Below, in pieces: positions 33,757 through 41,494 of a stretch of 64,000 bases of DNA. Source of the stretch: CAYPSN01 sp041907025. GTDB taxonomy: Bacteria > Patescibacteriota > Saccharimonadia > CAILAD01 > JADZBC01. Positions within the stretch are counted from its first letter, which is position 1. Each line of letters begins with the position of its first letter. The notes under the pieces are model-generated. The model worked only from the letters and a program-made list of their open reading frames with translations. It did no database searches and had not been told where the DNA came from. Location of the stretch: assembly GCA_041907025.1 (NCBI GenBank), contig JAYRIB010000004.1:1-64000 (forward strand), written 5' to 3'. A program made the translations under genes and the position numbers.

Positions 33757-33758
33757 AA
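33748..33758 (+). repeat. ssrA 3'-end repeat, left copy
   Basis: GCTCCACCAAA at the tmRNA 3' end recurs at 35464-35474. tmRNA 3' ends are common integrase targets. The pair would bound a 1.7-kb island. Confidence 0.45.
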
Positions 33759-33775
33759 GCTCTTATGCTTAGAAG

Positions 33776-33799
33776 ACCAGGTTAAATGCCTGGTTTTTT
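33776..33799 (+). terminator. Terminator of tmRNA
   Basis: ACCAGG (33776-33781) pairs with CCTGGT (33789-33794) around a seven-base loop, followed by a T-run to 33799. Confidence 0.88.
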
Positions 33800-33926
33800 G
33801 TATTATAAACAGAGAGAGGGTAGATGCACTTGCTGCTATTCTCGCCATACTATAAGGACAACGACAGGAAGCACCTTGCCAGAAGGGGGCATGATGGTTA
33901 CAGGAGGAAAACTCTATTCATTTGGT

Positions 33927-34049
33927 ATGACGTCATGCTACAATCGTGCCATCAGTTAAGTATTGTACTGCTGAAGATCCTTATACCCTTTGAGAGCGGC
34001 GTCTTGTGTTTATTTCGCCCATAAGACGCCGCTCTCAACAAAAGTTGAG
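33927..34049 (+). promoter_or_regulatory. Leader of the dioxygenase operon: palindrome and competing hairpins
   Basis: A perfect palindrome ATGACGTCAT (33927-33936) abuts an extended -10 TGCTACAAT (33936-33944). Downstream, TTGAGAGCGGCGTCTT (33990-34005) pairs perfectly with AAGACGCCGCTCTCAA (34023-34038) around a 17-base loop. The right arm end CTCAAC (34034-34039) can instead pair with GTTGAG (34044-34049) around AAAA. The palindrome could be an operator, and the alternative hairpins an RNA switch ahead of the ribosome-binding site (AAAGGAG at about 34077). Confidence 0.5.
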
Positions 34050-34089
34050 CTACCTCATCGGTAGTTTCTACGGCAAAGGAGCTATTTCC

Positions 34090-34629
34090 ATGCAAGGTGA
34101 TTCGCAAACCGAGGTCGTAGCAATCGACCTCAGCAAGCCGTGGCAGGTCGTCGAGATGACGGCCGAAGAGTTCCTGCTTCGTATGGCAGCGATCGGTCCG
34201 TACAAGGACATCAACCTGGTCGGCTCGTTTGCCGATCCTGATGACCAGGCAGCCCGCACCGCTCACCGCGACAAGGACCTGCCCTGGCATCGCGACGGCA
34301 TCGAGAGCCAGGCCATCAAGGACATGCAGGGCGGCAGGTACATCACGGCGCCGAACGTGGACGTGGTTGGGATGTACTGCCTCCGCGACAACCGAGAGCC
34401 CGGGTCGGACGTCCGCACACCGTGCTACACGGTGCTCGCGGAAGCCGCGCCCGATGCTGACCCGTACGACGACTCCCAGTTCGCGATCGTGGCCGAGGTT
34501 GATCTGCGACCGGGTCAGGCACTCATCTGGGACAACCGTCTCTGGCATCGACGCCATGGGCCGGTCGGCAGTCGGGTGAACATCCGCTTCTGGTCGACCT
34601 GCCCTGCGCTGTACGAGGTCCGGCCATGA
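34090..34629 (+). CDS. Putative Fe(II)/2-oxoglutarate dioxygenase-like protein, GC-rich
   Basis: A protein of about 179 residues. LPWHRDG (about residues 64-70) gives the HxD iron motif. RPGQALIWDNRLWHRRHGPVGSRVNIRF (about 141-168) gives the distal His and the 2-oxoglutarate-binding Arg. The substrate is unknown. The gene is clearly richer in G and C at third positions than its neighbours, like an actinobacterial gene, and lies behind tmRNA between repeats of the tmRNA end, suggesting transfer. AAAGGAG precedes the ATG by 8 bases. It overlaps the next gene as ATGA. Confidence 0.6.
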   Translation: MQGDSQTEVVAIDLSKPWQVVEMTAEEFLLRMAAIGPYKDINLVGSFADPDDQAARTAHRDKDLPWHRDGIESQAIKDMQGGRYITAPNVDVVGMYCLRDNREPGSDVRTPCYTVLAEAAPDADPYDDSQFAIVAEVDLRPGQALIWDNRLWHRRHGPVGSRVNIRFWSTCPALYEVRP

Positions 34630-35156
34630 TCTTGCCGGAAGGAGCGGCGGTCGTAGGATGTCGACGCTGTGGTGTCGACATCTTCCAGGAGGAAGGTGGG
34701 AAGTGGGCAACAGTTGCCTACCCCATTGCCGACCCTTATGACTGTGAGGGGGGCGCACATGCTCCTGCGGGCAGCCTCTTCGAGCTCGGCCCGTTCGCTC
34801 TTCCTGATGGGCGTGTGACGGGCTTCAAGATCGAGTGCGATCTCGTGGAGCTGGAATCGTGGGCGGCTCTCGCCCGGGTTGCGGCTGAGCTCCTGGATCC
34901 GTTCGGTGCCGTCGAGGGCGTACCCCGAGGCGGGGTGGCGTTCGCGGAGGCGCTTGAGCCGTACATCGATCCTTCGAGCAAGACGCTCCTGATCGCCGAT
35001 GACGTGTGGGTCAGCGGCACTTCGATGGAGCGCCACCGAGCTGGCCGAGACGCCTTTGGCGTTGTGGCCTTCGCTCGGAACCCCGTGGCGCAGTGGGTCA
35101 AGTCGATCCTCTCCCTCAACCCCGAGGCTGAGGCAGCCACATACCGGCTTCAATAG
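34626..35156 (+). CDS. Phosphoribosyltransferase-like protein, GC-rich
   Basis: A 176-residue protein. The C-terminal half shows a type I phosphoribosyltransferase pattern, GVPRGGVAFAEAL followed by TLLIADDVWVSGTSM, the PRPP loop DDxxxSGTS. The N terminus carries CRRC and another Cys that may bind zinc. Base composition matches the dioxygenase gene, with which it overlaps by four bases, so both probably act on one nucleotide-like or PRPP-derived substrate. No pathway is apparent. Confidence 0.6.
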   Translation: MILPEGAAVVGCRRCGVDIFQEEGGKWATVAYPIADPYDCEGGAHAPAGSLFELGPFALPDGRVTGFKIECDLVELESWAALARVAAELLDPFGAVEGVPRGGVAFAEALEPYIDPSSKTLLIADDVWVSGTSMERHRAGRDAFGVVAFARNPVAQWVKSILSLNPEAEAATYRLQ

Positions 35157-35511
35157 CTCAACAACGTTAACCATCGTCGGCATATGTTGTATGGGTTACC
35201 GCGATACACAGTCTGGGTTCGTGCGACCACAATCGCACTGACCTGCCAGTCCGCATGGACCGTCTACTGGAGCGTCATTCCAGGGCTCGATTGAAGGATC
35301 GAGCCACTACCCAAGTGCATAATCCAGTGATTATGAGTTTAGGTGGTATAGTGCTAATCCCTCACGTTACTCAACCCAGCTGTGTACCTAGAGTAGGGGG
35401 TAGCTAGAATCTCCCTCCATCGACCTGATTCAGCCATTAGTTCGTGCCACAAAAAACGTACCCGCTCCACCAAAAGGGATTTTCGTGACTCACAAAGATC
35501 TTTGTTTGCTG
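35157..35511. other. Intergenic segment, no gene seen
   Basis: A stretch of 355 bases without a convincing frame. It contains a GGCTCGAT-tgaagg-ATCGAGCC hairpin (35284-35305) with no T-run, possibly the end of the phosphoribosyltransferase transcript, and the right tmRNA-end repeat at 35464-35474. Confidence 0.6.
35464..35474 (+). repeat. ssrA 3'-end repeat, right copy
   Basis: GCTCCACCAAA, identical to the tmRNA 3' end at 33748-33758 and on the same strand. The identity is only 11 bp, so the att interpretation is tentative. Confidence 0.4.
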
Positions 35512-36069
35512 TTAGCCCGAGGGAGTAGTGATTCTGGCCTGTATTGTCTTGTCTACGAAGTGCAAAGTCTTGGCCTTGTTATGTTCAAGAGTGGCCGCCC
35601 ACTTGATTGCTTCAAGCTTGTTAATCTCCGAGCGTTCGGCATCTGACAGGCAGTTATGTGCTACGGCAAAGCCAATGTGGTAATTATCTCCATATACCTC
35701 ACGGAATAAGTATTCAGCTCTTTGGGCGTGAAACTGGCTTGTGACTACAACAATGCTTTCCCAGCAGTTGGCTTCAACAATCTTTTTGGTGTAGATTGCG
35801 TTCTCGTAGGTACTTTTAGATTTATTCTCAATCAGGATCTTTGCGGGAGGAAAGCCCTGTAATACTGCGTAATCTGCCATCGCTTGGGCCTCTGACTTTT
35901 TAGGAGTGTATGAGTGGATGTGTGCAACATTACCAGACATTACTAGTTGTTTAGCCCCCACCTCCTTATAAAGCTGAATTCCTGTGCGAACTCGACTAGC
36001 CCCTTCTTCTGGAAGAGTACCGTCTGGTCTGACATCAAAGCCAAGAATGATCACTGCGTCATACGTCAT
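35512..36069 (-). CDS. YdcF/SanA-like DUF218 protein
   Basis: A 185-residue DUF218 (YdcF-like) protein without a signal peptide. AVIILGFDVRPDGTLPEEGASRV is the N-terminal strand-loop, KQLVMSGNV follows, then ENKSKSTYENAIYTKKIV and the conserved IVVVTSQFHAQRAEYLF. Some relatives work in vancomycin resistance or envelope integrity, or bind S-adenosylmethionine; the activity is unproven. Its composition is AT-richer than the genes on either side, so the accessory region is a mosaic. Confidence 0.82.
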   Translation of the reverse strand: MTYDAVIILGFDVRPDGTLPEEGASRVRTGIQLYKEVGAKQLVMSGNVAHIHSYTPKKSEAQAMADYAVLQGFPPAKILIENKSKSTYENAIYTKKIVEANCWESIVVVTSQFHAQRAEYLFREVYGDNYHIGFAVAHNCLSDAERSEINKLEAIKWAATLEHNKAKTLHFVDKTIQARITTPSG

Positions 36070-36121
36070 ATGATTAGTATAACTTATGCAGACATAATAA
36101 TAGTCATGCTTGGGTGGAATC

Positions 36122-36149
36122 TTGAGATATACCTACAATCTGTTATTAT
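36122..36149 (+). promoter_or_regulatory. Promoter of the acyltransferase-like gene
   Basis: TTGAGA at 36122-36127 and TATTAT at 36144-36149 are 16 bp apart. GGGGGCAAG precedes the ATG at 36222. Confidence 0.45.
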
Positions 36150-36221
36150 AGGCTCTGAACCTTTACTCAACCAATTCCAACCTGCTGGCTCCCGCCGGCC
36201 CAATCGCCCAGGGGGCAAGAT

Positions 36222-37274
36222 ATGGCAGTTTCAACTCGTCAGCACAAGTCTGGCGCAGAGCAACGCAAGTACGTGCTGCAAAAGCCGTACACCATCAAGG
36301 GTCGCGATGAGAGGCCAGATAGGGTGGTCGGCTCCGTTGTGACGGACTCTGACTTCAGCAAGGGCGACATCGTGCCCTGGCTGCTCACGGCAGAGGAAGA
36401 CAGGAAGCGTGTGCACGGACTACGTCGGTCCACCGGACAGGCGAGCTGGTGGGAATACCCCATCTTCCGCGGACTCATCACCCTGATCGGTCGCGTGTTG
36501 ATCAAGCGCGTCTTCGTCGATCAGCACAAGATCCCCGGCGGCTTGGGCTTCTATCCGAAGTTCTACCGTCGTGGCCGGCTTTCATCCAAGGCTGGTCGCT
36601 GCGAGTTCACCTTCATTGCGGCGCCTACTCACGCCGATGAGCGGGACATCCTGATCACAGGGTCGTTGGCTCGGCCCTTGGTCTGGACCTGCAAGCCATG
36701 GTTTTGCTCTGGCCCCATGTGGTTGGCTTTGCTCAACCACTACAACGGTGCCTTGCCTATCTTTCGGCCTCAGATCGACGGTATTTACCATCCCAAGAAG
36801 AACACACTGGCAATGATCCATCATCACCAGATGCGCTCGCATAGGGGTTCGGAAGCTCTCGACATCGTCACGGCACGTCTCTTGGAGGGTAACTCCGCTG
36901 AGTTCTTCATCGAAGGGACCAGGCTTGGGGCTAGTGAGGTCTCATCTGGCTTCTTTGGTGCAATCAGGGTCTCTCGAAGGACAGGTGTTCCGATTCTTCC
37001 AATCGCCATCGTCGGCGTGTCGGAAGGTGATCCGGTGGTTCGCCCGGGATTGTTGCCCTGGCGCCGGGTGGTCCTTGCGGTTGTTTGCAAGCCAATCTAC
37101 CCGGTTGGATTCGTGGGTACTGACGAGGAATGCGAGCAAGCCATGATGGCTGCTTGGACCGGCGCCGTCAACGAAGGGCGTGCCAGGGGTCGAGAGTTGG
37201 TTTTGCAGCACGGCCGCCATAGGGGCGTTGTGCCGCCCAAGCGGACCAAGCCCGCTGAATCGGCTGAGGGGTAG
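36222..37274 (+). CDS. PlsC-like glycerolipid acyltransferase, GC-rich
   Basis: A 350-residue protein. The acyltransferase blocks are recognisable: FFIEGTRLGASE (motif III, about residues 227-238), GVPILPIAIVG (motif IV, about 253-263) and a substrate segment NGALPIFRPQIDGIYHP. The expected NHxxxxD motif is not clear, though a His-rich IHHHQMRSHRG lies at about residue 198. It probably acylates a glycerophosphate or related lipid, unusual because most CPR lack lipid synthesis. GC-rich third positions set it apart from the surrounding genes and suggest acquisition, possibly from an actinobacterial host. Confidence 0.65.
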   Translation: MAVSTRQHKSGAEQRKYVLQKPYTIKGRDERPDRVVGSVVTDSDFSKGDIVPWLLTAEEDRKRVHGLRRSTGQASWWEYPIFRGLITLIGRVLIKRVFVDQHKIPGGLGFYPKFYRRGRLSSKAGRCEFTFIAAPTHADERDILITGSLARPLVWTCKPWFCSGPMWLALLNHYNGALPIFRPQIDGIYHPKKNTLAMIHHHQMRSHRGSEALDIVTARLLEGNSAEFFIEGTRLGASEVSSGFFGAIRVSRRTGVPILPIAIVGVSEGDPVVRPGLLPWRRVVLAVVCKPIYPVGFVGTDEECEQAMMAAWTGAVNEGRARGRELVLQHGRHRGVVPPKRTKPAESAEG

Positions 37275-37284
37275 TAGTAAAGAG

Positions 37285-37319
37285 GTGGTGTGATGGGTGG
37301 ATTGGGCCCATCACACCAC
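37285..37319. repeat. Perfect 13-bp hairpin after the acyltransferase gene
   Basis: GTGGTGTGATGGG (37285-37297) pairs with CCCATCACACCAC (37307-37319) around nine bases. There is no T-run; it precedes the terminator hairpin by two bases and probably stabilises the 3' end. Confidence 0.75.
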
Positions 37320-37321
37320 AT

Positions 37322-37348
37322 GGCCTAGCACTATGCTAGGCCTCTTTT
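37322..37348 (+). terminator. Terminator of the acyltransferase gene
   Basis: GGCCTAGCA (37322-37330) pairs with TGCTAGGCC (37334-37342) around CTA, followed by TCTTTT. Confidence 0.85.
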
Positions 37349-37449
37349 ATTAGTGTTATTTCCCGACGCCGTTCGCACGGGTTAAGCATCTAGAGTAGAG
37401 GCGTAGTTGATCGTATAGAGGTTGAGTACACCCCTACTAAAGACTCGGA

Positions 37450-37479
37450 TTGCCTTCGGCCTCCTTGAAGTAGTATCAT
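37450..37479 (+). promoter_or_regulatory. Promoter of the kinase-like gene
   Basis: TTGCCT at 37450-37455 and TATCAT at 37474-37479 are 18 bp apart, giving a leader of about 30 nt. Confidence 0.5.
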
Positions 37480-37514
37480 ATACGTAAGAGGAATGAAACA
37501 ATGGGCGGTACAGT

Positions 37515-38702
37515 ATGTTGCCAGTAACTAGGGGCACAATTGATAACTTGCAGCAATCAGTCGATCAAACGTCTGAAGCGCTGGATAGTTATGCCCAAAA
37601 GCAGCCTAAGCAGGCCGAGGAGCTCAGAGAGCACATAACTGCTATGGCCAAGATAGTAGGTGGGTTGTCGGCCAAGATTAATGCTGTTGATAGGCTGGGT
37701 GAGAAGAATTACTTTATACCAGATCCTAAGAACCCACTGCTGAGCGCGGCTTTCTTGGCGCCTGTACTTATCTTGATGGTAGTAGTTACCGTCTCAATCT
37801 GGTTATTTAACTTGGCAGGCTTATTGGGCTCAGACATCATCTATATTGTTACTCTAGGGGTGGGCTTGCTTCTGGTTATGCAGGTGTTGGTGAGCAACAT
37901 TCGCAACCTACAGCTCCGTCGGCGGATCGCCAAGCAGTCAGGCACTGCGATTAACGAGGAGCTGCAGCTTGAGCACGCTCGGGCGGAGTTCTTCAAGGCT
38001 GCCACCGATGAGTTGCAGGGGCATTTGTTTGCGATAACTTCGGCGATCCCACGGGGGAGCGACCCTGCAATCGATGACGCGGCTCAACGGCTTATTACAC
38101 TCCTTGATCGTATGGCTCTGATTTCAACGCTAACAAACCGCGGCGCCGACTACGTGCTCAATACCGAGCCTGTTGATATGCCTGTGTTACTTTCGCAGAT
38201 CATAGCTAATAGTCATACTCAGGCTCAGGCGGCGGGGGTACAGGTGAAGCTTGATGCTCCTAAGCAGCTCACCTACGAACTCGACCCACTTTTGCTCACC
38301 CAGGCTATCTCCCCAGTGCTGGACAACGCTATCAAGTTTTCAAAGGACGCTCAGGCTGGCGGTCGAGTTCTGGTGGCATTAAAGCCAATACATCGTGGTT
38401 TTGAGCTCAAAATTGCTGATAATGGTCCAGGCATTAGTCTTGAGCGTAGATCCCAGCTGTTTAAGCCATTCTCGCGAGGCGAAGACGCGCTACGCTTTAA
38501 TTACGAAGGCGCCGGGCTTGGGCTTTACCTTACGAGCCTCGCAACAGGCCTCCTGGGGGCGTACGTGGAAATTGGTAATCCCAAGGCAGGGACTGAAATT
38601 ATCTGGAGGTTTGATTCTCTGGTGCCAACCTCGCCTGAACAGTCTAGGGCTAAGCCTGGGCACAAACCAGCTCACAATACGCTTTCTCCTGCAGCGCACT
38701 AA
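37515..38702 (+). CDS. Histidine-kinase-like membrane ATPase lacking the phospho-acceptor His
   Basis: A 395-residue protein. An N-terminal coiled-coil-like segment (residues 1-65) is followed by two membrane helices (about 76-100 and 106-127). A HisKA-like helix reads AEFFKAATDELQGHLFAI, in which the H-box His is Asp (D165). The HATPase domain is intact, with LDNAIKFS (N box), IADNGPGIS (G1), LFKPFSRG (F) and GAGLGLYL (G2). It should bind ATP but cannot autophosphorylate on the usual His. It could phosphorylate a His elsewhere or act as a pseudokinase. No response regulator is adjacent. Confidence 0.75.
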   Translation: MLPVTRGTIDNLQQSVDQTSEALDSYAQKQPKQAEELREHITAMAKIVGGLSAKINAVDRLGEKNYFIPDPKNPLLSAAFLAPVLILMVVVTVSIWLFNLAGLLGSDIIYIVTLGVGLLLVMQVLVSNIRNLQLRRRIAKQSGTAINEELQLEHARAEFFKAATDELQGHLFAITSAIPRGSDPAIDDAAQRLITLLDRMALISTLTNRGADYVLNTEPVDMPVLLSQIIANSHTQAQAAGVQVKLDAPKQLTYELDPLLLTQAISPVLDNAIKFSKDAQAGGRVLVALKPIHRGFELKIADNGPGISLERRSQLFKPFSRGEDALRFNYEGAGLGLYLTSLATGLLGAYVEIGNPKAGTEIIWRFDSLVPTSPEQSRAKPGHKPAHNTLSPAAH

Positions 38703-38782
38703 CTTACTGCGGATATGTCTTTTAGCTCCAAGGTCAACTCAAGTTTACTAGCCGAGGAGAAATTCTGTCGATACACTACTGA

Positions 38783-38811
38783 TTGACGCGTCGATGTAGT
38801 GTAAATAAGAT
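38783..38811 (+). promoter_or_regulatory. Promoter of the HTH-Nudix gene
   Basis: TTGACG at 38783-38788 and TAAGAT at 38806-38811 are 17 bp apart. The ATG at 38824 would be about six bases from the start site. Confidence 0.45.
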
Positions 38812-38823
38812 GGGAGTATAGTT

Positions 38824-39537
38824 ATGAGTCTAGAAATTAAAATTCATGCGGCCCAAGTGAGCATATTGCGTGAGCTGCTGTTCCACCCGAGTGCGGGGTT
38901 TGCTCAGCTACAACGGCCTACTGGCCTGACGAGCGATCACTTTACCTTCCACATTGGTAGGTTAGTTGAGCTTGGCTTGGTCGAGAGGGCCGCACGGCGC
39001 CAATACAGGCTTACGCAGCTGGGTAAGGAATACGCCAATAGGTTAGACACCGACAATAATACAGTTGAGCGTCAACCCAAAACGGCAGTGATTCTGGCCA
39101 TTGAGCGCACAACGAGCAGTGGCACCGTGCAATATGTCTTCCAGGAGCGACTTAAGAACCCGTATTACGGCTTTTGGGGCTTACCGACGGGTAAAGTGCG
39201 CTGGGGTGAAACAATCCTTCAGACGGCCGAGCGTGAGCTCCTAGAGGAGACGGGGTTAATGGCGGACTTTAGAATTGCGGGCGTGTACCATGAGCAGGTG
39301 TTGTCTGAAGAAAGTGGGGATATGCTTGAAGACAAGATCTTCTTTGTGGCCCACGGCACAAACCCGCGGGGTGATCTGCTTGAGGAGTTTGAGGGTGGGG
39401 CGAATCAATGGTTGAGTTTTGACGATGCACATAAAAAGGCCAAGAAGTTTGATAGCTTTGAGATGGAGCTTGATATTCTTTCATCCAAAGAGTGGCTGAT
39501 TGAACGCAAGACACGCTATAGTGCCGATCTTTTCTAG
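38824..39537 (+). CDS. Winged-helix protein fused to a Nudix hydrolase domain
   Basis: A 237-residue protein. Residues 1-75 are a MarR/ArsR-like winged helix (LRELLFHPSAGFAQLQRPTGLTSDHFTFHIGRLVELGLVER). Residues 85-230 are a Nudix domain with a perfect Nudix box, GKVRWGETILQTAERELLEETGL. The order is the reverse of NrtR, where Nudix comes first. A metabolite-sensing regulator or a DNA-tethered hydrolase are both possible. The ligand is unknown. Confidence 0.82.
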   Translation: MSLEIKIHAAQVSILRELLFHPSAGFAQLQRPTGLTSDHFTFHIGRLVELGLVERAARRQYRLTQLGKEYANRLDTDNNTVERQPKTAVILAIERTTSSGTVQYVFQERLKNPYYGFWGLPTGKVRWGETILQTAERELLEETGLMADFRIAGVYHEQVLSEESGDMLEDKIFFVAHGTNPRGDLLEEFEGGANQWLSFDDAHKKAKKFDSFEMELDILSSKEWLIERKTRYSADLF

Positions 39538-39562
39538 CGGGTAGCAGGGGTCGATTAGGCAA

Positions 39563-39595
39563 TAACAAAAGGCAGCGATGTGCTGCCTTTTGTTA
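39563..39595. terminator. Bidirectional terminator after the HTH-Nudix gene
   Basis: TAACAAAAGGCAGC (39563-39576) pairs with GCTGCCTTTTGTTA (39582-39595) around GATGT, a 14-bp stem with A and T tracts. Confidence 0.88.
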
Positions 39596-39627
39596 TAACC
39601 AGTGATACGCGCGGATGGGCAAAACAA

Positions 39628-39668
39628 AAGCTCCGCTTGGGTTTTAACCTGTTGCGGAGCTTCTTTTT
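39628..39668. terminator. Second terminator-like hairpin
   Basis: AAGCTCCGC (39628-39636) pairs with GCGGAGCTT (39654-39662), followed by CTTTTTT. It may serve the convergent aldolase gene or back up the first terminator. Confidence 0.75.
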
Positions 39669-39782
39669 TGCTTTGTTTTTGTTTTTGAGTAATTTATGTG
39701 TGCAGCACTGAATCTATAATAAAACTTATGCATAGTGACTGTCAACAACTTTTTAGCAAAAAAGTTGTGGATAAACCAAAGT

Positions 39783-40838
39783 TTATGATTTCGGAGTAAA
39801 TATCTCCATGGATGCTCGGTACTCGCCAGCCCGCGCTGCGCTGTTGCATGCTAGCCGGTGGTAGAAGATTTTTTGTGCTTCGGCCACATTCTTGGCTTTG
39901 CCAAGCCAGGCCTTCATGGCAGGATCCTGCACAGCACGGGAGAAGGAGAAGGTTATTGGCCACGCTTGCTTGCCAGCCAGACTAAGGGCATTGAGGTTGG
40001 CGCTTGCTTGGGTCGGGCTCTGTCCACCTGAGAGGAAGACCACGGCGCCAACTTCTGGCGGTACGGCAGCTTTGAGGCTGCGCAACGTAGCGGCACCAAC
40101 CTCATCGGCCGTGGACTGGTGGGGGTTGGCTTTTCCTGCCAGCACAAAGCTGGTCTTGATGATGACGCCGCGCAAGTCGACGCGGTAGGCACGGACAATC
40201 TCGATAGTGGTTGCCAGTACTCGCGTAGTGGTATGCTCGGCCTGCTCCAAGCTATGTGGGCCGTCGTAGATCACCTCAGGTTCAATGATTGGTACGATGC
40301 CGTGCGACTGGCAAATGCTAGCGTAGCGACCAAATACATTGCCGTTAGCATGAATAGCGGCCTCTGTGGGGGTGGTAGGACCAATAGTGAATGCAGCGCG
40401 CCACTTCGCAAAACGTGCGCCCAGGCGAGCATACTCAGCCAAGCGCTTGTCCAGGCCATCAAGCCCTTCGGTTATCTTCTCGCCGGGGAAGTTTGTGAGA
40501 TCGACCAGGCCCATGTCTACCTTAATTCCGGGTATGATTCCTTTGGACATGAGGTATTTCGGAAAGCCCACCCCGTCGTCGGTACTCTGATGGATGGTCT
40601 CGTCGTACAATATAACGCCACTAATGAAGTCATTGAGGTTTGGTGTGGTAAAGAGTAGGTGACGCCAATTACGACGTGTTTCTTCGTTGACGGGCAAGTG
40701 CAGCGCCTCCAGGCGTGCGTTCGCGCTCTTCGTACTCTCGTCTGCTGCCAAAATGCCTTTACCGGGGTGCAAGAGGTGATCGATGGTGGCATAGAGCCGA
40801 GTGTGATGTTCTTGTGCACTGATCTGGTCTGGACGCAT
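39783..40838 (-). CDS. Class I fructose-bisphosphate aldolase
   Basis: A 351-residue Schiff-base aldolase of glycolysis. HPGKGILAADESTKSANARLEAL is the class I N-terminal signature, VGFPKYLMSKGIIPGIKVDMG holds an active-site Lys, RGVIIKTSFVLAG contains the Schiff-base Lys, and GAVVFLSGGQSPTQASANLNAL completes the site. AGGAGGCG precedes the ATG. Class I enzymes are less common in bacteria than class II. It splits fructose-1,6-bisphosphate into two triose phosphates. Confidence 0.95.
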   Translation of the reverse strand: MRPDQISAQEHHTRLYATIDHLLHPGKGILAADESTKSANARLEALHLPVNEETRRNWRHLLFTTPNLNDFISGVILYDETIHQSTDDGVGFPKYLMSKGIIPGIKVDMGLVDLTNFPGEKITEGLDGLDKRLAEYARLGARFAKWRAAFTIGPTTPTEAAIHANGNVFGRYASICQSHGIVPIIEPEVIYDGPHSLEQAEHTTTRVLATTIEIVRAYRVDLRGVIIKTSFVLAGKANPHQSTADEVGAATLRSLKAAVPPEVGAVVFLSGGQSPTQASANLNALSLAGKQAWPITFSFSRAVQDPAMKAWLGKAKNVAEAQKIFYHRLACNSAARAGEYRASMEIFTPKS

Positions 40839-40937
40839 CCACGCCTCCTATAGTTCTTATGTAACTAGCATAGCACACCAGTCGGGGTAGGCAAACTATC
40901 TACTTATAAATAGTACTTTAGCATTATAGTTAAGTAG

Positions 40938-41399
40938 CTAGTTTGCCTGGGCTTTACGGGGTTTGATTTCTCGATCGGCGTCCCTGAGCATGTCGCGACG
41001 CTTGGTAGCTTCGCGCTTGTCGAAATGTTTTTTACCCCGCCCAATACCAAGCTCAACCTTCACGAGGCCACGCTCAATGCCGACAGATAGAGGGACGACG
41101 CTGAGCCCTTGAGTTTTAACAGCGCCGATCAGCTCATCGATCTGTTTGCGGTGTAGCAGAAGCTTGCGGCTCCGTACAGGGTCGTAGGAGGCGAGATTGG
41201 CCGCACTTTGGTAGCGAGTAATATGTGCGTTCGTAAGCCAAGCTTCGCTTGCGTGCACACTAATGAAACTACCTTTGAGGCTGATATGGCCCGATTTAAC
41301 GCTCTTTACCTCATGGCCAGCCAATACAATGCCGGCTACGAGGGTATCTTTGATCTCATAGTCGAACCGAGCACGCTTGTTTTTGGCAACTATCTTCAT
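40938..41399 (-). CDS. smpB: SsrA-binding protein SmpB
   Basis: A 153-residue protein that delivers tmRNA to stalled ribosomes. KNKRARFDYEIKDTLVAGIVLAGHEVKSVKSG is the OB-fold core, IERGLVKVELGIGRGKKHFDKRE the second signature, and the basic tail KRRDMLRDADREIKPRKAQAN enters the mRNA channel. TATAAT and AAGGAC lie upstream on the minus strand. Its partner tmRNA is 7.2 kb away. Confidence 0.97.
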   Translation of the reverse strand: MKIVAKNKRARFDYEIKDTLVAGIVLAGHEVKSVKSGHISLKGSFISVHASEAWLTNAHITRYQSAANLASYDPVRSRKLLLHRKQIDELIGAVKTQGLSVVPLSVGIERGLVKVELGIGRGKKHFDKREATKRRDMLRDADREIKPRKAQAN

Positions 41400-41482
41400 G
41401 GGGTGTCCTTATGCAAGCATTATATCACCCTAGTCTCAGGTAGGGCAGAGCCGACTTGGTTTAGGGGTAGGCGTAATTAGGT

Positions 41483-41488
41483 TATAAT
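41483..41488 (+). promoter_or_regulatory. -10 box of argS, leaderless type
   Basis: A perfect TATAAT ends six bases before the ATG at 41495, so the transcript should start at or within a base of the A of ATG. No good -35 at normal spacing is seen. Confidence 0.5.
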
Positions 41489-41494
41489 GGGTTT

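Noticed and set aside
33824..34024. A 66-residue frame after tmRNA
   Set aside because: It has no recognisable pattern and runs through the palindrome, -10 box and 16-bp inverted repeat of the dioxygenase leader.
33952..34758. A 268-residue minus-strand frame
   Set aside because: It is the shadow of two GC-rich genes on the plus strand; high GC creates long spurious frames, and the plus-strand motifs are convincing.
34626..35156. Retron, toxin-antitoxin or phage-defence system in the island
   Set aside because: Only dioxygenase-like and phosphoribosyltransferase-like patterns were seen; no reverse transcriptase, nuclease, integrase or toxin motif is present.
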